NCBI GenBank assembly: GCA_016703125.1
Contig: JADJCR010000002.1
Span: 474,714-538,713, forward strand
Reading direction: 5' to 3'
Length of the DNA stretch: 64,000 bases
Origin: Micrococcales bacterium
Lineage (GTDB): Bacteria; Actinomycetota; Actinomycetes; S36-B12; UBA10799
Shown piece by piece: positions 8,472 through 17,531 of this stretch; position 1 is the stretch's first letter, and each line of letters starts with the position of its first letter. The position numbers and the translations under genes were made by a program. The notes below the pieces were generated by a model. The model had not been told where the DNA came from. It made no database searches and saw only the letters and a program-made list of their open reading frames with translations.

Positions 8472-8765
8472 GATCGCCTCCTCGGACACTTCCACGGTAG
8501 GCAGCCCGCGCTCCGGAGACGAGTGCCCGCGAGCCGGCGCAACCGAACCTCCACTGAACCGGTGCTGTCCCTCCATCGGGTGCCATGGACCGCCGCCGTC
8601 GGCACCTGCACCTGCGGACGAGCCGGACCCGGACACCGGCACCCTCTGAGGTCGCGCCGACGTCGTGAACATCTCGTCACTGGATCAACAGATGTTCACA
8701 ACTTCGCCGGCCGGAGGATGCCCCGATCTGGCCGCGCCCGCCTCCCGGCGACTAGCCTCGGTGCC

Positions 8766-9992
8766 ATGCCCGTACGCAAAGTTGCACTGCTCACCGCCGG
8801 TGGCCTCGCCCCCTGCCTCTCCTCGGCTGTCGGCGGCCTGATCCAGAAGTACACCGAACTCGATCCGAGCATCGAGATCATCGGATACCTCAACGGCTAC
8901 CACGGGCTGCTACTCGGCAACTCCGTGCCGGTGACCCAGGAGGTGCGCGACAACGCCGTCCTGCTGCACAAGTTCGGCGGCAGCCCGATCGGCAACAGCC
9001 GCGTCAAACTCACCAACGTCAAGGACTGCGTGAAACGCGGCCTGGTCCAGCCCGGCCAGGACCCGCTGCAGGTGGCCGCGGAGCAACTGACCAAGGACGG
9101 TGTGGACGTCCTGCACACCATCGGCGGCGATGACACGAACACGACTGCCGCGGACCTCGCGGCCTACCTGCACGAGAACGGTTACGAACTCACCGTGGTG
9201 GGCCTGCCGAAGACGGTCGACAACGACGTGGTTCCCATCAAGCAGTCGCTGGGCGCGTGGACCGCCGCCGAGCAGGGGTCGGTGTTCGCGCAGAACATCA
9301 TCGCCGAGCACACCTCCAATCCCCGGATGCTGATCATCCACGAGGTGATGGGGCGCAACTGCGGCTGGCTCACCGCAGCCACCACAGTGAAGTACCGCGA
9401 GTGGCTCGCAGAGCAGGAGTGGAACCCGGGGATCGGCCTGGACCGCCGCGGCTGGGACGTGCACGCCGTGTTCGTCCCGGAGATGAGCTTCGACATCGCC
9501 GCCGAGGCCGAGCGCCTGCGCGCGGTGATGGACGAGGTCGGGTGCGTGAACATCTTCTTGTCCGAGGGCGCCGGGGTGGCCGAGATCGTCGCCGAGATGG
9601 AGGCCCGGGGTGAGGAGGTCGGACGCGACGCGTTCGGGCACGTGAAGCTCGACACCATCAACCCCGGTCAATGGTTCGGCAAGCAGTTCGCGTCGATGCT
9701 CGGCGCGGAGAAGACCATGGTCTGGAAGAGCGGCTACTTCGCCCGGTCGGCGGCGGCCAACGACGAGGACCTCGCGCTCATCAAGCAGTGCACCGACCTT
9801 GCCGTCGATGCCGCACTGCGCGGGGAGTCCGGCGTCACGGGACAGGACGAGGACGCCGGCGACGAACTTCGAGTCATCGAGTTCCCGCGCATCCGCGGTG
9901 GCAAGGCGTTCGAGATCGACCAGCCGTGGTTCGATGACCTGCTCGCCGGTATTGGCCAGGCCAAAGGCAGCAAGGAGCATGTCGAGCACTGA
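8766..9992 (+). CDS. pfp: 6-phosphofructokinase, PPi-dependent type
   Basis: Converts fructose-6-phosphate to fructose-1,6-bisphosphate, reversibly if PPi is the donor. 408 residues, the phosphofructokinase fold. Two donor-site positions indicate pyrophosphate rather than ATP: GGDDT (about residues 120-124; ATP enzymes have GGDGS) and PKTVDNDV (about residue 147; ATP enzymes have PGTIDND). The active-site region MGRNCGWL and late FGKQF are also typical of the PPi group. The start is the ATG at 8766, with no strong ribosome-binding site. Its last 14 bases overlap the methyltransferase start. Donor use is predicted from sequence, not shown. Confidence 0.9.
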   Translation: MPVRKVALLTAGGLAPCLSSAVGGLIQKYTELDPSIEIIGYLNGYHGLLLGNSVPVTQEVRDNAVLLHKFGGSPIGNSRVKLTNVKDCVKRGLVQPGQDPLQVAAEQLTKDGVDVLHTIGGDDTNTTAADLAAYLHENGYELTVVGLPKTVDNDVVPIKQSLGAWTAAEQGSVFAQNIIAEHTSNPRMLIIHEVMGRNCGWLTAATTVKYREWLAEQEWNPGIGLDRRGWDVHAVFVPEMSFDIAAEAERLRAVMDEVGCVNIFLSEGAGVAEIVAEMEARGEEVGRDAFGHVKLDTINPGQWFGKQFASMLGAEKTMVWKSGYFARSAAANDEDLALIKQCTDLAVDAALRGESGVTGQDEDAGDELRVIEFPRIRGGKAFEIDQPWFDDLLAGIGQAKGSKEHVEH

Positions 9993-10755
9993 GGGCCCTG
10001 CCGGCGCGACCTCGCGCAACGATGCCTTGTGGACCCTGGTCAACGAGCGCCATACCGATGCCGCGGCCCTACCGATGTGGCAGCGCGAAGGGATCCGCTG
10101 GGGCCTGTTCGGCATCCCCGAGTCGAACGTGCGGGCGCTGCCGTCATTGCCCGGGACGCGAGTGGTGGAACTCGGCGCTGGGACGGCCTTCTTCTCGGCC
10201 GCACTGGCGCGCGCCGGTGCCCGGCCCGTCGCCATCGACCTCAACGCCGGCCAGCTGGCGACCGCAGCCCGCTGCCAGCGCGAGACCGGGGTGTGCTTCC
10301 CCCTGGTGCAGGCCGACGCCGAGCGAGTGCCCCTGCGGGATGGCTGTGCGGACCTGGTGGTCAGCGAACACGGGGCCAGCGTGTGGTGCGATCCTGCGCG
10401 CTGGGTGCCGGAGGCGGCCCGCCTGCTCGCCCCCGGGGGCCACCTGGTGTTCCTCGTCAACAGCGTGCTGTCCACACTGTGCGTGCCGGAGCGCGGGCCG
10501 GCCACCGCCCACCTGCAGCGCGACCACACCAGTCTCGGGCGCATGGAGTTCGACGGCGTGGAACACCATCCGTCGCACGGGCAGTGGCTTGCAACGCTGC
10601 GTGCCAACGGGTTCGAGGTGCTGGCGCTGCACGAACTGATGGCACCCGCCGACGCGCAGGATCACGGGTTCTACGAGATCGCAGAGGTCGACTGGGCCCG
10701 GCGCTGGCCGGTGGAGGATTTGTGGGTGGCGCGGCGCGTAGGCTCGGTCCCGTGA
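9979..10755 (+). CDS. Class I SAM-dependent methyltransferase
   Basis: 258 residues. The SAM-binding motif VVELGAGTAFFSAALA lies near residues 54-69, an acidic motif-II residue follows in PVAIDLNAGQ, and a motif-IV-like DLVVSEHGASVW follows. A 50-residue N-terminal segment precedes the fold. The substrate is unknown; small-molecule methyltransferases of this kind are numerous. The only suitable ATG (9979) overlaps the end of the phosphofructokinase gene, and the stop overlaps the next GTG (GTGA at 10752), so three genes form one translation-coupled unit. Confidence 0.8.
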   Translation: MSSTEGPAGATSRNDALWTLVNERHTDAAALPMWQREGIRWGLFGIPESNVRALPSLPGTRVVELGAGTAFFSAALARAGARPVAIDLNAGQLATAARCQRETGVCFPLVQADAERVPLRDGCADLVVSEHGASVWCDPARWVPEAARLLAPGGHLVFLVNSVLSTLCVPERGPATAHLQRDHTSLGRMEFDGVEHHPSHGQWLATLRANGFEVLALHELMAPADAQDHGFYEIAEVDWARRWPVEDLWVARRVGSVP

Positions 10756-11315
10756 GCGACATGCGGGCCTCTGACGCGGATCGTGACCGCTACGCGGCGA
10801 TCCTGCAGGACGCGTACGTGCAGGGCCGGCTCAGCCGCGCCGAGTACGACGAACGGCTCGACGCGGCGCTCACCGCGAAGACCTATGCGGATCTCGAGCC
10901 TCTGATTTCGGACCTGCCCGCGGACAACCTCCCCGTCCCCAAACCCGCGGCACCGGTCGTGCCGGTGGCCGCATCGGCTGGCCCGCCGATGGTCGCCGTG
11001 TTCAGCGCGGTGGAACGCAAAGGCGTCTGGCAGATGGACGACGACTCCTATGCCGTGGCGGTCTTCGGGAACGTGCAACTCGACCTGCGCGACGCGCAGA
11101 TCACGGCCATGAACAACGAGATCCGCGCGTTCGCCATTTTCGGTGCCGTCGAGATCACGATCCCGCCCGGGATGCGGGCGGAGGTCACCGGTGTCGGCGT
11201 GTTCGGGGAGTTCAACCGCGCCGGAGAGGCGTCCGCGCCGGCCACGGACCAACCGGCGATCCGGGTTTCGGGGCTGGCACTGTTCGGCAGCGTGACGGTC
11301 AAGGAGAAGAGCTGA
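10752..11315 (+). CDS. DUF1707 (SHOCT-like) and LiaF-type C-terminal domain protein
   Basis: 187 residues. The N-terminal 55 residues (RASDADRDR ... GRLSRAEYDER ... AKTYADL) are the DUF1707 domain common in actinobacteria. The C-terminal 100 residues, with repeated VFGNVQLDL/IFGAVEITIP/VFGEF strands, match the beta-helical cell-wall-stress (LiaF/DUF2154-like) domain. No transmembrane segment is seen between them. Cytoplasmic; role unknown, possibly envelope sensing. The start is the GTG at 10752 overlapping the methyltransferase stop; an ATG at 10761 is also possible. Confidence 0.8.
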   Translation: MSDMRASDADRDRYAAILQDAYVQGRLSRAEYDERLDAALTAKTYADLEPLISDLPADNLPVPKPAAPVVPVAASAGPPMVAVFSAVERKGVWQMDDDSYAVAVFGNVQLDLRDAQITAMNNEIRAFAIFGAVEITIPPGMRAEVTGVGVFGEFNRAGEASAPATDQPAIRVSGLALFGSVTVKEKS

Positions 11316-11357
11316 GACACGGCTGATTTGCACTAGGCTGCTCCGGGAGGTTGCCCA

Positions 11358-12638
11358 ATGGTCGATGAGGAAGTTCAGGAGCCGGACGCCCGGGGGTTCT
11401 CGCGGGTCCTGGCGGTGGCCGCGCTCGTGGGCGTACTGGCCGGCGGCGGGGTGGTGCTCTTCCTGGCAGTGGAGCACCAACTGCAGAACCTCTTCTGGCA
11501 CACGATCCCCGATCAATTGGGCGGCACGCCGGGGTGGTGGGTGTTCACCGTTCTGGTGGCCGGCGCCGTGGGCGTGTGGGCCGCACTCAAGCTTCCCGGC
11601 CACGGCGGTCACCGCCCGCTCGACGGCATGGGCGCCAACACGGGGCCGTCTGCGATCGGCTCCGTCGCCGTCGCCGCCCTGCTGTCGTTGTCCATCGGCG
11701 CGGTGGTCGGTCCGGAGGCACCTCTGATGGCCGTCGGGTCGGCGATCGCCGGTTTTGTGGCGATGCGCTCTGCGCCCGCCATCCGGCAGGTTCTGATGCT
11801 CGCCGGTGCCGCTGCGGCCATCACGATGATCCTCGGCAACCCCATGGTCTCTGCGGTCCTGATCCTTGAGGGTGCTGCGCTCAAGGGCAGCCCGGGGGGA
11901 AGGAAGGTCATGCTGGGGATCCTGCCGGTGCTCGTCGCCATGGGTTTCGGGTACCTGATCCAGGTCGGCGTCGGGGACTGGAACGGCGTCGGGCAGTCCC
12001 AGTTGGCGGTTCCCGGCCTTCCCGAGTACACGACCGTGAAAGGAATCGACCTGCTCCTGTCGTTCGCCGTCGGCATCGTGGTTGCTGCTCTCGCGGTGTT
12101 CGCGGTCGAGGCCGGCACCACGTACCAGAACCGGGTGAAGCATCCGCTCACGGGCCTGCTCCTGGCGGCGGTGGTGGTGGCCGGTGCGGCTGTGGCGACC
12201 CGCGCGATCACCGGCGAGGGTGTCGACCTCATCCTCTTCTCCGGCCAGGTGGCCATGCCGACCGTGCTGGGCATCACGTCGGTGGGTTCCCTGCTCGTCA
12301 TCGCATTGGCCAAGACGCTGGCATACAGCGTGTCCCTGGGTGCCGGATTCCGTGGTGGCATGGTCTTTCCCGCGGTCTACCTCGGGACCGTGGTCGGGGT
12401 CGGCGCACCGCTGCTGGTCTCCGGGGCCACAAGTTCGCCGCTGGTCGCGGCCGGGATCGCGGCGGCGGTGGCCGCGGTCTTGCGGCTGCCATTCACCGGT
12501 GTCCTGCTCGCGTTGTTGCTGTGCGCCGGCGCGGGTTTGAGCGTGACCACCCCGGCCATCATCGGCGCCGTGATCGGGGTGCTCTTCCGAGTGGTGGCAG
12601 ACACCCGCCTGCACCGCGACGAGCCGCAGCCGGCCTGA
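11358..12638 (+). CDS. ClC-family chloride channel/antiporter
   Basis: 426-residue polytopic protein with ten or more hydrophobic segments. The region VGPEAPLMAVGSAIAG matches the ClC GREGP motif, with the gating Glu at residue 120, though written GPEAP. A later GGMVFPAVYLG matches the GGIFLP-type filter motif. There are no C-terminal CBS domains. The retained gating Glu would allow H+/Cl- exchange. A GGGAGG ribosome-binding site sits 8 bases before the ATG at 11358. It ends 2 bp from the converging DUF6069 gene. Confidence 0.87.
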   Translation: MVDEEVQEPDARGFSRVLAVAALVGVLAGGGVVLFLAVEHQLQNLFWHTIPDQLGGTPGWWVFTVLVAGAVGVWAALKLPGHGGHRPLDGMGANTGPSAIGSVAVAALLSLSIGAVVGPEAPLMAVGSAIAGFVAMRSAPAIRQVLMLAGAAAAITMILGNPMVSAVLILEGAALKGSPGGRKVMLGILPVLVAMGFGYLIQVGVGDWNGVGQSQLAVPGLPEYTTVKGIDLLLSFAVGIVVAALAVFAVEAGTTYQNRVKHPLTGLLLAAVVVAGAAVATRAITGEGVDLILFSGQVAMPTVLGITSVGSLLVIALAKTLAYSVSLGAGFRGGMVFPAVYLGTVVGVGAPLLVSGATSSPLVAAGIAAAVAAVLRLPFTGVLLALLLCAGAGLSVTTPAIIGAVIGVLFRVVADTRLHRDEPQPA

Positions 12639-12639
12639 G

Positions 12640-12993
12640 TCAGCGCACGTGGCTGCCGCGTACGACGGCACGGGCGAGCCATCCGACGATCCACACCGCG
12701 GCGATCAGGTGCACCACCTGCAGTGTCCTGGGAAGCCCCTGCACGGAGGCCAGCCACAGACCCACCCCCGCGGTCAGCACCCAGATCTCGGGGCGCTTGG
12801 TCACGCGCGCGGCCGCATAGGCGCCCAGTGCTGCCAGCACTCCCACGACAACGCACACGAGGACGACCCCGAGGGGACCGACCGCCGGCGCACCGGGCAC
12901 GGTGAGGTCCCAGCCCTGCCAGGCGGCCAGGAGCAGCACGACCAGGTCGCACGCGGCGGCGGCCAGACCGGCGGCGACCCCGATGCGCAGCAA
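12640..12993 (-). CDS. DUF6069-like small membrane protein
   Basis: About 117 residues with four hydrophobic helices, an organisation and composition typical of actinobacterial DUF6069 proteins; function unknown. The start is uncertain: no ATG or GTG exists in this frame between the upstream in-frame stop at 13069-13071 and the first helix. A TTG at 12993 is the best candidate. Upstream in-frame sequence (from about 13068) could supply an extra N-terminal stretch only through a non-standard start or a sequence error. It follows the PPK2 gene on the same strand. Confidence 0.65.
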   Translation of the reverse strand: MLRIGVAAGLAAAACDLVVLLLAAWQGWDLTVPGAPAVGPLGVVLVCVVVGVLAALGAYAAARVTKRPEIWVLTAGVGLWLASVQGLPRTLQVVHLIAAVWIVGWLARAVVRGSHVR

Positions 12994-13071
12994 GAAGGGC
13001 AGCGTCGCCGGGACGGCGCGGGCGGTGGGGCCGGCCGCCCAGGGCGCGCAGAGCCTCGGGGTCGAAATCCG

Positions 13072-14061
13072 TCACAGGGCCGGGAATACCCGTCCGGTGT
13101 TCTCCTCGGTCTCGTAGATGTCCGCCGGCGGGCCCACGATCAGCGGGTCCGGTTCGCCGACGACCTCGAGGTTCTTGTCGGGATAGTCCACCTTGCTCAA
13201 CACCCACCGCATGGCCTCCAGCCGGCCACGCTTCTTGTCGTTGCTGCGAACCACCGTCCACGGCGCCCAGGCGGTGTCCGTGTACCAGAACATGGCTTCT
13301 TTGGCCGCGGTGTAGTCGTGCCACCGGTCCAGGCTTGCTAGGTCCATCGGGCTGAGTTTCCACTGCCGGACCGGGTCGATACGGCGGATGGTGAACCGCG
13401 TGATCTGCTCCTTGCGCGACACCGAGAACCAGAACTTGATCAAGATGATGCCGTCACGTACCAGCATCTTCTCGAACTCCGGGGCCTGCCGCATGAACTC
13501 GTCGTACTGGTCGTCGGTGCAGAATCCCATCACTCGCTCCACGCCGGCGCGGTTGTACCAGGACCGGTCGAACATGACGATCTCACCGTGGGTCGGCAGG
13601 TGCCGGATGTAGCGCTGGAAGTACCACTGACCGGCTTCGCGCTCCGAGGGCTTCTCCAGGGCGATCACGCGCGCGCCACGGGGGTTCATGTGCTCGGTGA
13701 AGCGCTTGATGGTGCCGCCTTTACCGGCGGTGTCGCGGCCTTCGAAGACCATGACGATCCGCTGGCCGGTCTCCTTAACCCAGCCCTGCATCTTCAGCAG
13801 TTCGATCTGCAGCAGCCGCTTCTGGAGTTCGTAGTCCCGGCGGTCGAAGCGCTGGGTGTAGGGGTAGCCCTCGCGCCAGGTGTCGATGGGGTGACCCTCC
13901 GGGCCGATGAGCACCGGGTCGTCCACTTCGTCCCACGTGCCGCTGGCGGTGAGGCCATGGCGTTCGAAGGTGTCGTCCTCGAGGTCCTGCAGGCTGGAGA
14001 TGATCTCCTGCAGATCCATCACGGCGTCGATGTCGAGGTAGTGGTCGCTCACGCCGCCCAT
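13072..14061 (-). CDS. ppk2: Polyphosphate kinase 2 (PPK2)
   Basis: Transfers phosphate between polyphosphate and nucleotides. 329 residues with a single PPK2 domain: Walker A FEGRDTAGKGG (residues 107-116), lid/active-site helix with FTEHMNPRGAR, Walker B MFDRSWYNR (about 163-171), and the late PMDLASLDRW and YTDTAWAPW blocks. The one-domain form and about 80-residue N-terminal extension fit class I PPK2 (NDP phosphorylation), but class should be tested biochemically. The ATG at 14061 and a GTG at 14052 are both possible starts. It diverges from nothing nearby; DUF2505 lies upstream on the same strand. Confidence 0.93.
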   Translation of the reverse strand: MGGVSDHYLDIDAVMDLQEIISSLQDLEDDTFERHGLTASGTWDEVDDPVLIGPEGHPIDTWREGYPYTQRFDRRDYELQKRLLQIELLKMQGWVKETGQRIVMVFEGRDTAGKGGTIKRFTEHMNPRGARVIALEKPSEREAGQWYFQRYIRHLPTHGEIVMFDRSWYNRAGVERVMGFCTDDQYDEFMRQAPEFEKMLVRDGIILIKFWFSVSRKEQITRFTIRRIDPVRQWKLSPMDLASLDRWHDYTAAKEAMFWYTDTAWAPWTVVRSNDKKRGRLEAMRWVLSKVDYPDKNLEVVGEPDPLIVGPPADIYETEENTGRVFPAL

Positions 14062-14077
14062 TGTGTCGCGTCGGGTG

Positions 14078-14593
14078 TCAGGTCTGGCGGTTGGCCACCC
14101 TCGCCTGCACAGAGAGGATCCACCCCACGAGATCTTTGTTGATCATCGATTCGACCTTGCCTCCCAGCGGCCACGGGACGCCCGTCGTCCGGGTCTGCGT
14201 GATGACCACGTACTCCACGTCATCGCCGTTCTGGGTGAGGCTGGCCTCCCCGGTGCAAGTGGCCGCCGGGCGCCCCTGCAACTCCACAGTGATGTCCCCC
14301 TGCGGGTTGTCGGTCTGCCAGGTCTGCGACCAACGCAGGTGGACCTCCCGCGGCAGGAACTTCTGCGCCAGGGACGGGATGCCGGCCTTGTCGGTGCGGA
14401 ACTGCCAGGGCATGGTGGCGGCCACTTCGTCGGGGTGCTGGGTGATGTCGATGTCACCGGTGGTGACCCCGACCTCCTTCGCAAAGGCCTCGAGGAAGGC
14501 GTGCTCGCTGAGCAGTCGCTGAACAGCGACTGTGGCGCAGCGGCCGCCACACTCGGCGGCGGCGCCGGGCAGGGCCGGTCCCGCCCGTACCAT
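14078..14593 (-). CDS. DUF2505 family protein (SRPBCC-like)
   Basis: 171 residues. From residue about 25 the sequence follows DUF2505, an actinobacterial START/SRPBCC-like fold: VQRLLSEHAFLEAFAKEVG, then alternating strands ending in GKVESMINKDLVGW. Ligand unknown. The start (ATG at 14593) lies inside a CCATGG on the divergent boundary with the lipoprotein gene starting at 14600, so the two starts nearly touch and share a promoter region inside coding sequence. The N-terminal 20 residues are Gly/Ala-rich and unlike the family. Confidence 0.7.
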   Translation of the reverse strand: MVRAGPALPGAAAECGGRCATVAVQRLLSEHAFLEAFAKEVGVTTGDIDITQHPDEVAATMPWQFRTDKAGIPSLAQKFLPREVHLRWSQTWQTDNPQGDITVELQGRPAATCTGEASLTQNGDDVEYVVITQTRTTGVPWPLGGKVESMINKDLVGWILSVQARVANRQT

Positions 14594-14599
14594 GGCCGG

Positions 14600-16054
14600 G
14601 TGAGTGTCAGCAGGCGGCAGTTGCTGGTCGCCGGGGCGGGTCTGGTGACCGCTGCGTGTGCCAGGGAACAGGCCGAAACGACCGCCAGCACCCCGGCGCA
14701 GCCCGCACCGACCACCGCGTCCCCGACGCCCACTGCCGAGCCCACCGACCGCTGGCGGGCGGACAACGTCGCCCCCGCGGGCGTCCTGGCCGCCTACGCC
14801 AATGACTCGGTCATGGCCGGCCAGCCATTGCAACTGCACGTTTCCGCGACGGCCCCGTGGCGGGCCTCGGTCTACCGGATCGGCGACTTCGGCGGAATGG
14901 GCGGCGCCAAGGTGGCCGAGGCGCAAGGGTCGAAGCAGGTGTTCGGCCAGACCACCGTCGATCCGGCCACCCGTATGGTCTCCGCCGGCTGGCCGGTCGT
15001 GGCCGAGGTCGACACGAACGGCTGGCCGTCGGGTCTGTACACCGTGGTCGTGCGCACCGCGGACGGCGGCACGAACATCCCCTTCGTCGTACGCCCGGAT
15101 AGCGCCCGGGACACCGTGGCGATCATCGCGGCCAGCATGACATGGCAGGCCTACAACATCTGGGGAGGCCGCAGCCTCTACAAGGACACCGCCGGGTCCT
15201 TCGCCGGCCGTTCCTACGCGGTGTCCTACGACCGGCCCTATGACCATGCCCTGTGGGGTGCCCCGATCGCCTTCGGCTTCGACATCCCGGTGGCCCGCTT
15301 CGCCGACGAGGTCGGCATCGACCATGTGTGGTTCACCAATGCCGACATCGCCCGGGACCCGTCGCTGCTCGACGGCGCGCAGGCCGTGGTCTCGACCGGG
15401 CACGATGAATACTGGCCGCAGTCCTACCGCGATGCCCTGATCACCGCCCGGGACAACGGCAGCGACCTGGCGTTCCTCGGCGCGAACGCAGGGTACTGGC
15501 GGGTGGGCCTCAAGGGCCAGGGCGTCTACTGCGCCAAGGACGCCAACATCCAGCCGAAGAACATCCGCTGGCGCGACCTCGGCAAACCCGAGTCCTCGGT
15601 GGTGGGGGTGCTCTACGACGCCTTCCCCGTCAGCGGCCCCATGGTCGTGCGAGAGCCGGACTTCGCGTTGTTCGGGGGTACCGGCGTCACCAAGGGGTCT
15701 TCATTCCCGGGGCTGATCGGCGTCGAGTCGGACCGCTACTACCCGGGCCACCAGACCCCGCAGAACATCGAGGTGCCCACCCTGTCGCCGGTGGAATGCC
15801 GGGGGATCGGCACATGGTCGACCATGGCGTACTACACCGTGGAATCCGGGGCCAATGTCTTCGCCACGGGCACCATGAACTGGACGCGGTCGCTGACCGG
15901 GCCGGCGGCGAAGAAGGGGATCACGGGCGCATCCTCGGACTTCAGCCGTGCGGTCACCGCGAACCTGCTGGAAGGGATGGCCGACGGTTCGTTGCCGGCG
16001 GCGCGCCGCGACGTCCCGAACCTGCCGGACTACAACACCTCCGGGTCGGCCTGA
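14600..16054 (+). CDS. Secreted lipoprotein related to N,N-dimethylformamidase large subunit
   Basis: 484 residues. The GTG start leads to a twin-Arg-like SRRQLLVAGAG signal ending in a lipobox (LVTAAC, Cys about residue 20), then a Thr/Pro-rich linker, then a large globular domain. MTWQAYNIWGGRSLY, VSYDRPYDHALWG, VVSTGHDEYW and FLGANAGYWR are blocks shared with the C-terminal domain of N,N-dimethylformamidase beta subunits and many uncharacterised secreted actinobacterial proteins. DMF hydrolysis should not be assumed: no small subunit is present. Probably anchored outside the membrane. Confidence 0.78.
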   Translation: MSVSRRQLLVAGAGLVTAACAREQAETTASTPAQPAPTTASPTPTAEPTDRWRADNVAPAGVLAAYANDSVMAGQPLQLHVSATAPWRASVYRIGDFGGMGGAKVAEAQGSKQVFGQTTVDPATRMVSAGWPVVAEVDTNGWPSGLYTVVVRTADGGTNIPFVVRPDSARDTVAIIAASMTWQAYNIWGGRSLYKDTAGSFAGRSYAVSYDRPYDHALWGAPIAFGFDIPVARFADEVGIDHVWFTNADIARDPSLLDGAQAVVSTGHDEYWPQSYRDALITARDNGSDLAFLGANAGYWRVGLKGQGVYCAKDANIQPKNIRWRDLGKPESSVVGVLYDAFPVSGPMVVREPDFALFGGTGVTKGSSFPGLIGVESDRYYPGHQTPQNIEVPTLSPVECRGIGTWSTMAYYTVESGANVFATGTMNWTRSLTGPAAKKGITGASSDFSRAVTANLLEGMADGSLPAARRDVPNLPDYNTSGSA

Positions 16055-16094
16055 GCCAGCAGCACTGACTGATACTGCCGCTGATTCCCAGGAC

Positions 16095-16679
16095 TCAGTC
16101 CAGTGGTCCGGTGAGGTAGCGCTGCACAGTCGGGCCCAGGTCGGAGACCAGTTGCTCGGGTCGCAGCTGCTCCACCTCGGGCATCCGCAGGAAGTACCGC
16201 GTGAGCGCCAGACCCGCCATCTGGCTCATCACAAGTGCGGATCGTCGTGCCGGCTGATCCACTGCCAGTTCCGCGACCACCGGCTGGATGCTGTCGTGCA
16301 GGGCGTGCTGTAGGACTCCCCGAGCGGTCTCGTGCGACGCCGCGGTCCGCAGGAGCGCCAGGAAGTGCTCGCGCACCTGAGGCTGCTCCCAGGCGGCGAC
16401 GAAGGCGCGCACGAACAATTCCCCCCGCTCGCCCGGCGGCGCCTCGGCGACACGGGCCATGAGCGCGGCCGGGTCGAGCGGCAGTTGGAGCGCCTCGACC
16501 AGCAGCCCGTGCTTGGTGCCGAAGTAGTGCACGATCAGCGACGGGTCGACGCCGGCATCGCGTGCGATGGCGCGCATGCTGGCACGTTCGTAACCCTGCT
16601 CGGCGAACAAGCGGCGCGCACTTGCCAGGATCTGGGCGCGGGTGTCCTCCTCGCCCGGGCGGCGTCCCCGTGGCCTCAT
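16095..16679 (-). CDS. TetR family transcriptional regulator of the ABC exporter operon
   Basis: 194 residues. The N-terminal helix-turn-helix is canonical (ILASARRLFAEQGYERASM followed by IARDAGVDPSLIVHYFGTKHGLL, residues about 15-60), followed by a helical ligand-binding domain. The ATG at 16679 overlaps the end of the upstream ATPase gene (ATGA), so it is the last gene of a four-gene operon (permease, ATPase, ATPase, TetR). A perfect palindrome just upstream of the first gene is the likely operator, which would make this an autoregulated, drug- or stress-responsive exporter. Effector unknown. Confidence 0.88.
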   Translation of the reverse strand: MRPRGRRPGEEDTRAQILASARRLFAEQGYERASMRAIARDAGVDPSLIVHYFGTKHGLLVEALQLPLDPAALMARVAEAPPGERGELFVRAFVAAWEQPQVREHFLALLRTAASHETARGVLQHALHDSIQPVVAELAVDQPARRSALVMSQMAGLALTRYFLRMPEVEQLRPEQLVSDLGPTVQRYLTGPLD

Positions 16680-17531
16680 GCGTGGGCCAGTGCGGTCATG
16701 CGCTCCTCGATGGAGGGGACGACGTCCGTGAGGGTCGCGTCGAGCCCGGCCTCCGCGAGCGTCGCTCGCAGGCGCGCGTCGTCGGGATCCACCACGCGCA
16801 CGGCGCGACCCGCGAGTGTGACCATGAACCCGGCCCCTGCGAGGAGCCTGGAAGGTGCGTGACCAGTCCGGCGCCGTCACGGACACGGTGCGGGTGCCGT
16901 CGACGATGTCGGCTTCCCTCCCGGTGGCGACCAGACGGCCGTCGGACATGAGCAGCAGTCGGTCGCACTGCCGCGCTTCCTGCATGTAGTGGGTGGTCAC
17001 GAGGACTCCGGCGCCACGGACCGCTTCCTCTCGGATGCGGTCCCACAGGTGGGTCCGCGCCAGCGGTCCGACGCCCGAGGTCGGTTCGTCGAGCACGAGC
17101 ACCGCCGGGGTGTGCTGCAGGGCGCAGAGGAACGCCAGTTGCCGGCGCAGGCCCAGGGGCAGGGCGGCGACCAGCGTGTCGCCCTGGTCTGCCAGTGGCC
17201 CTTCGAGGGTGGCCGGTGGGCATCCGAACGCCTGCGCCGCGAACGCCAGATTCTCCAGCGCCGTGAGTTCGGAGTACAGCCCGAGGCTCTGCGGCACGTA
17301 GCCGAGGCGCCGACGGCTCTCCCGGTTCGGCGGGGATCCGTCGAGCAGGGCCTCGCCGCTGCTGGGACGTAGCAGCCCCAGGAGCATGCGGATCGCCGTG
17401 GTCTTTCCCGCGCCGTTAGCGCCGAGCAGACCCACCACTTCACCGGGTGCCACGTGGAAGTTCACGCCATCCACTGCGGTGAAATGGCCGAATGTGCGGG
17501 TGAGGGCCCGGGCTTCGAGCAGGGCGGTCAT
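16676..17531 (-). CDS. ABC transporter ATP-binding protein 2 (degenerate signature; frameshift near 3' end)
   Basis: ATPase subunit. Walker A GANGAGKTT (about residue 38), Q-loop YVPQSLGL and Walker B VLVLDEPTSG are intact, but the signature is LPLGLRRQ instead of LSGGQ, and the D-loop Asp after Walker B is Gly (SGVGP). This ATP site is therefore probably weak. After about residue 225 the frame is broken: an extra base near 16850-16856 shifts the frame and would read through into the TetR gene. In the other frame the expected C-terminus (strand rich in Val/Leu ending EERMTALAHA) runs to a TGA at 16676-16678 overlapping the TetR ATG. The length of 856 nt is not a multiple of three. Sequence error or recent mutation. 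Confidence 0.8.

Noticed and set aside
8910..10607. Minus-strand open frame of 565 codons opposite the phosphofructokinase and methyltransferase
   Set aside because: Antisense shadow; both plus-strand genes have intact catalytic motifs and overlapping starts and stops.
10671..12671. Minus-strand open frame of 666 codons opposite the DUF1707 and ClC genes
   Set aside because: Composition dominated by His/Gln/Arg/Asp/Gly, as expected of the complement of hydrophobic coding sequence; no homology signal.
12993..13071. Possible longer N-terminus for the DUF6069-like protein
   Set aside because: No accepted start codon exists in this frame up to the stop at 13069, so the short TTG start is kept with low certainty.
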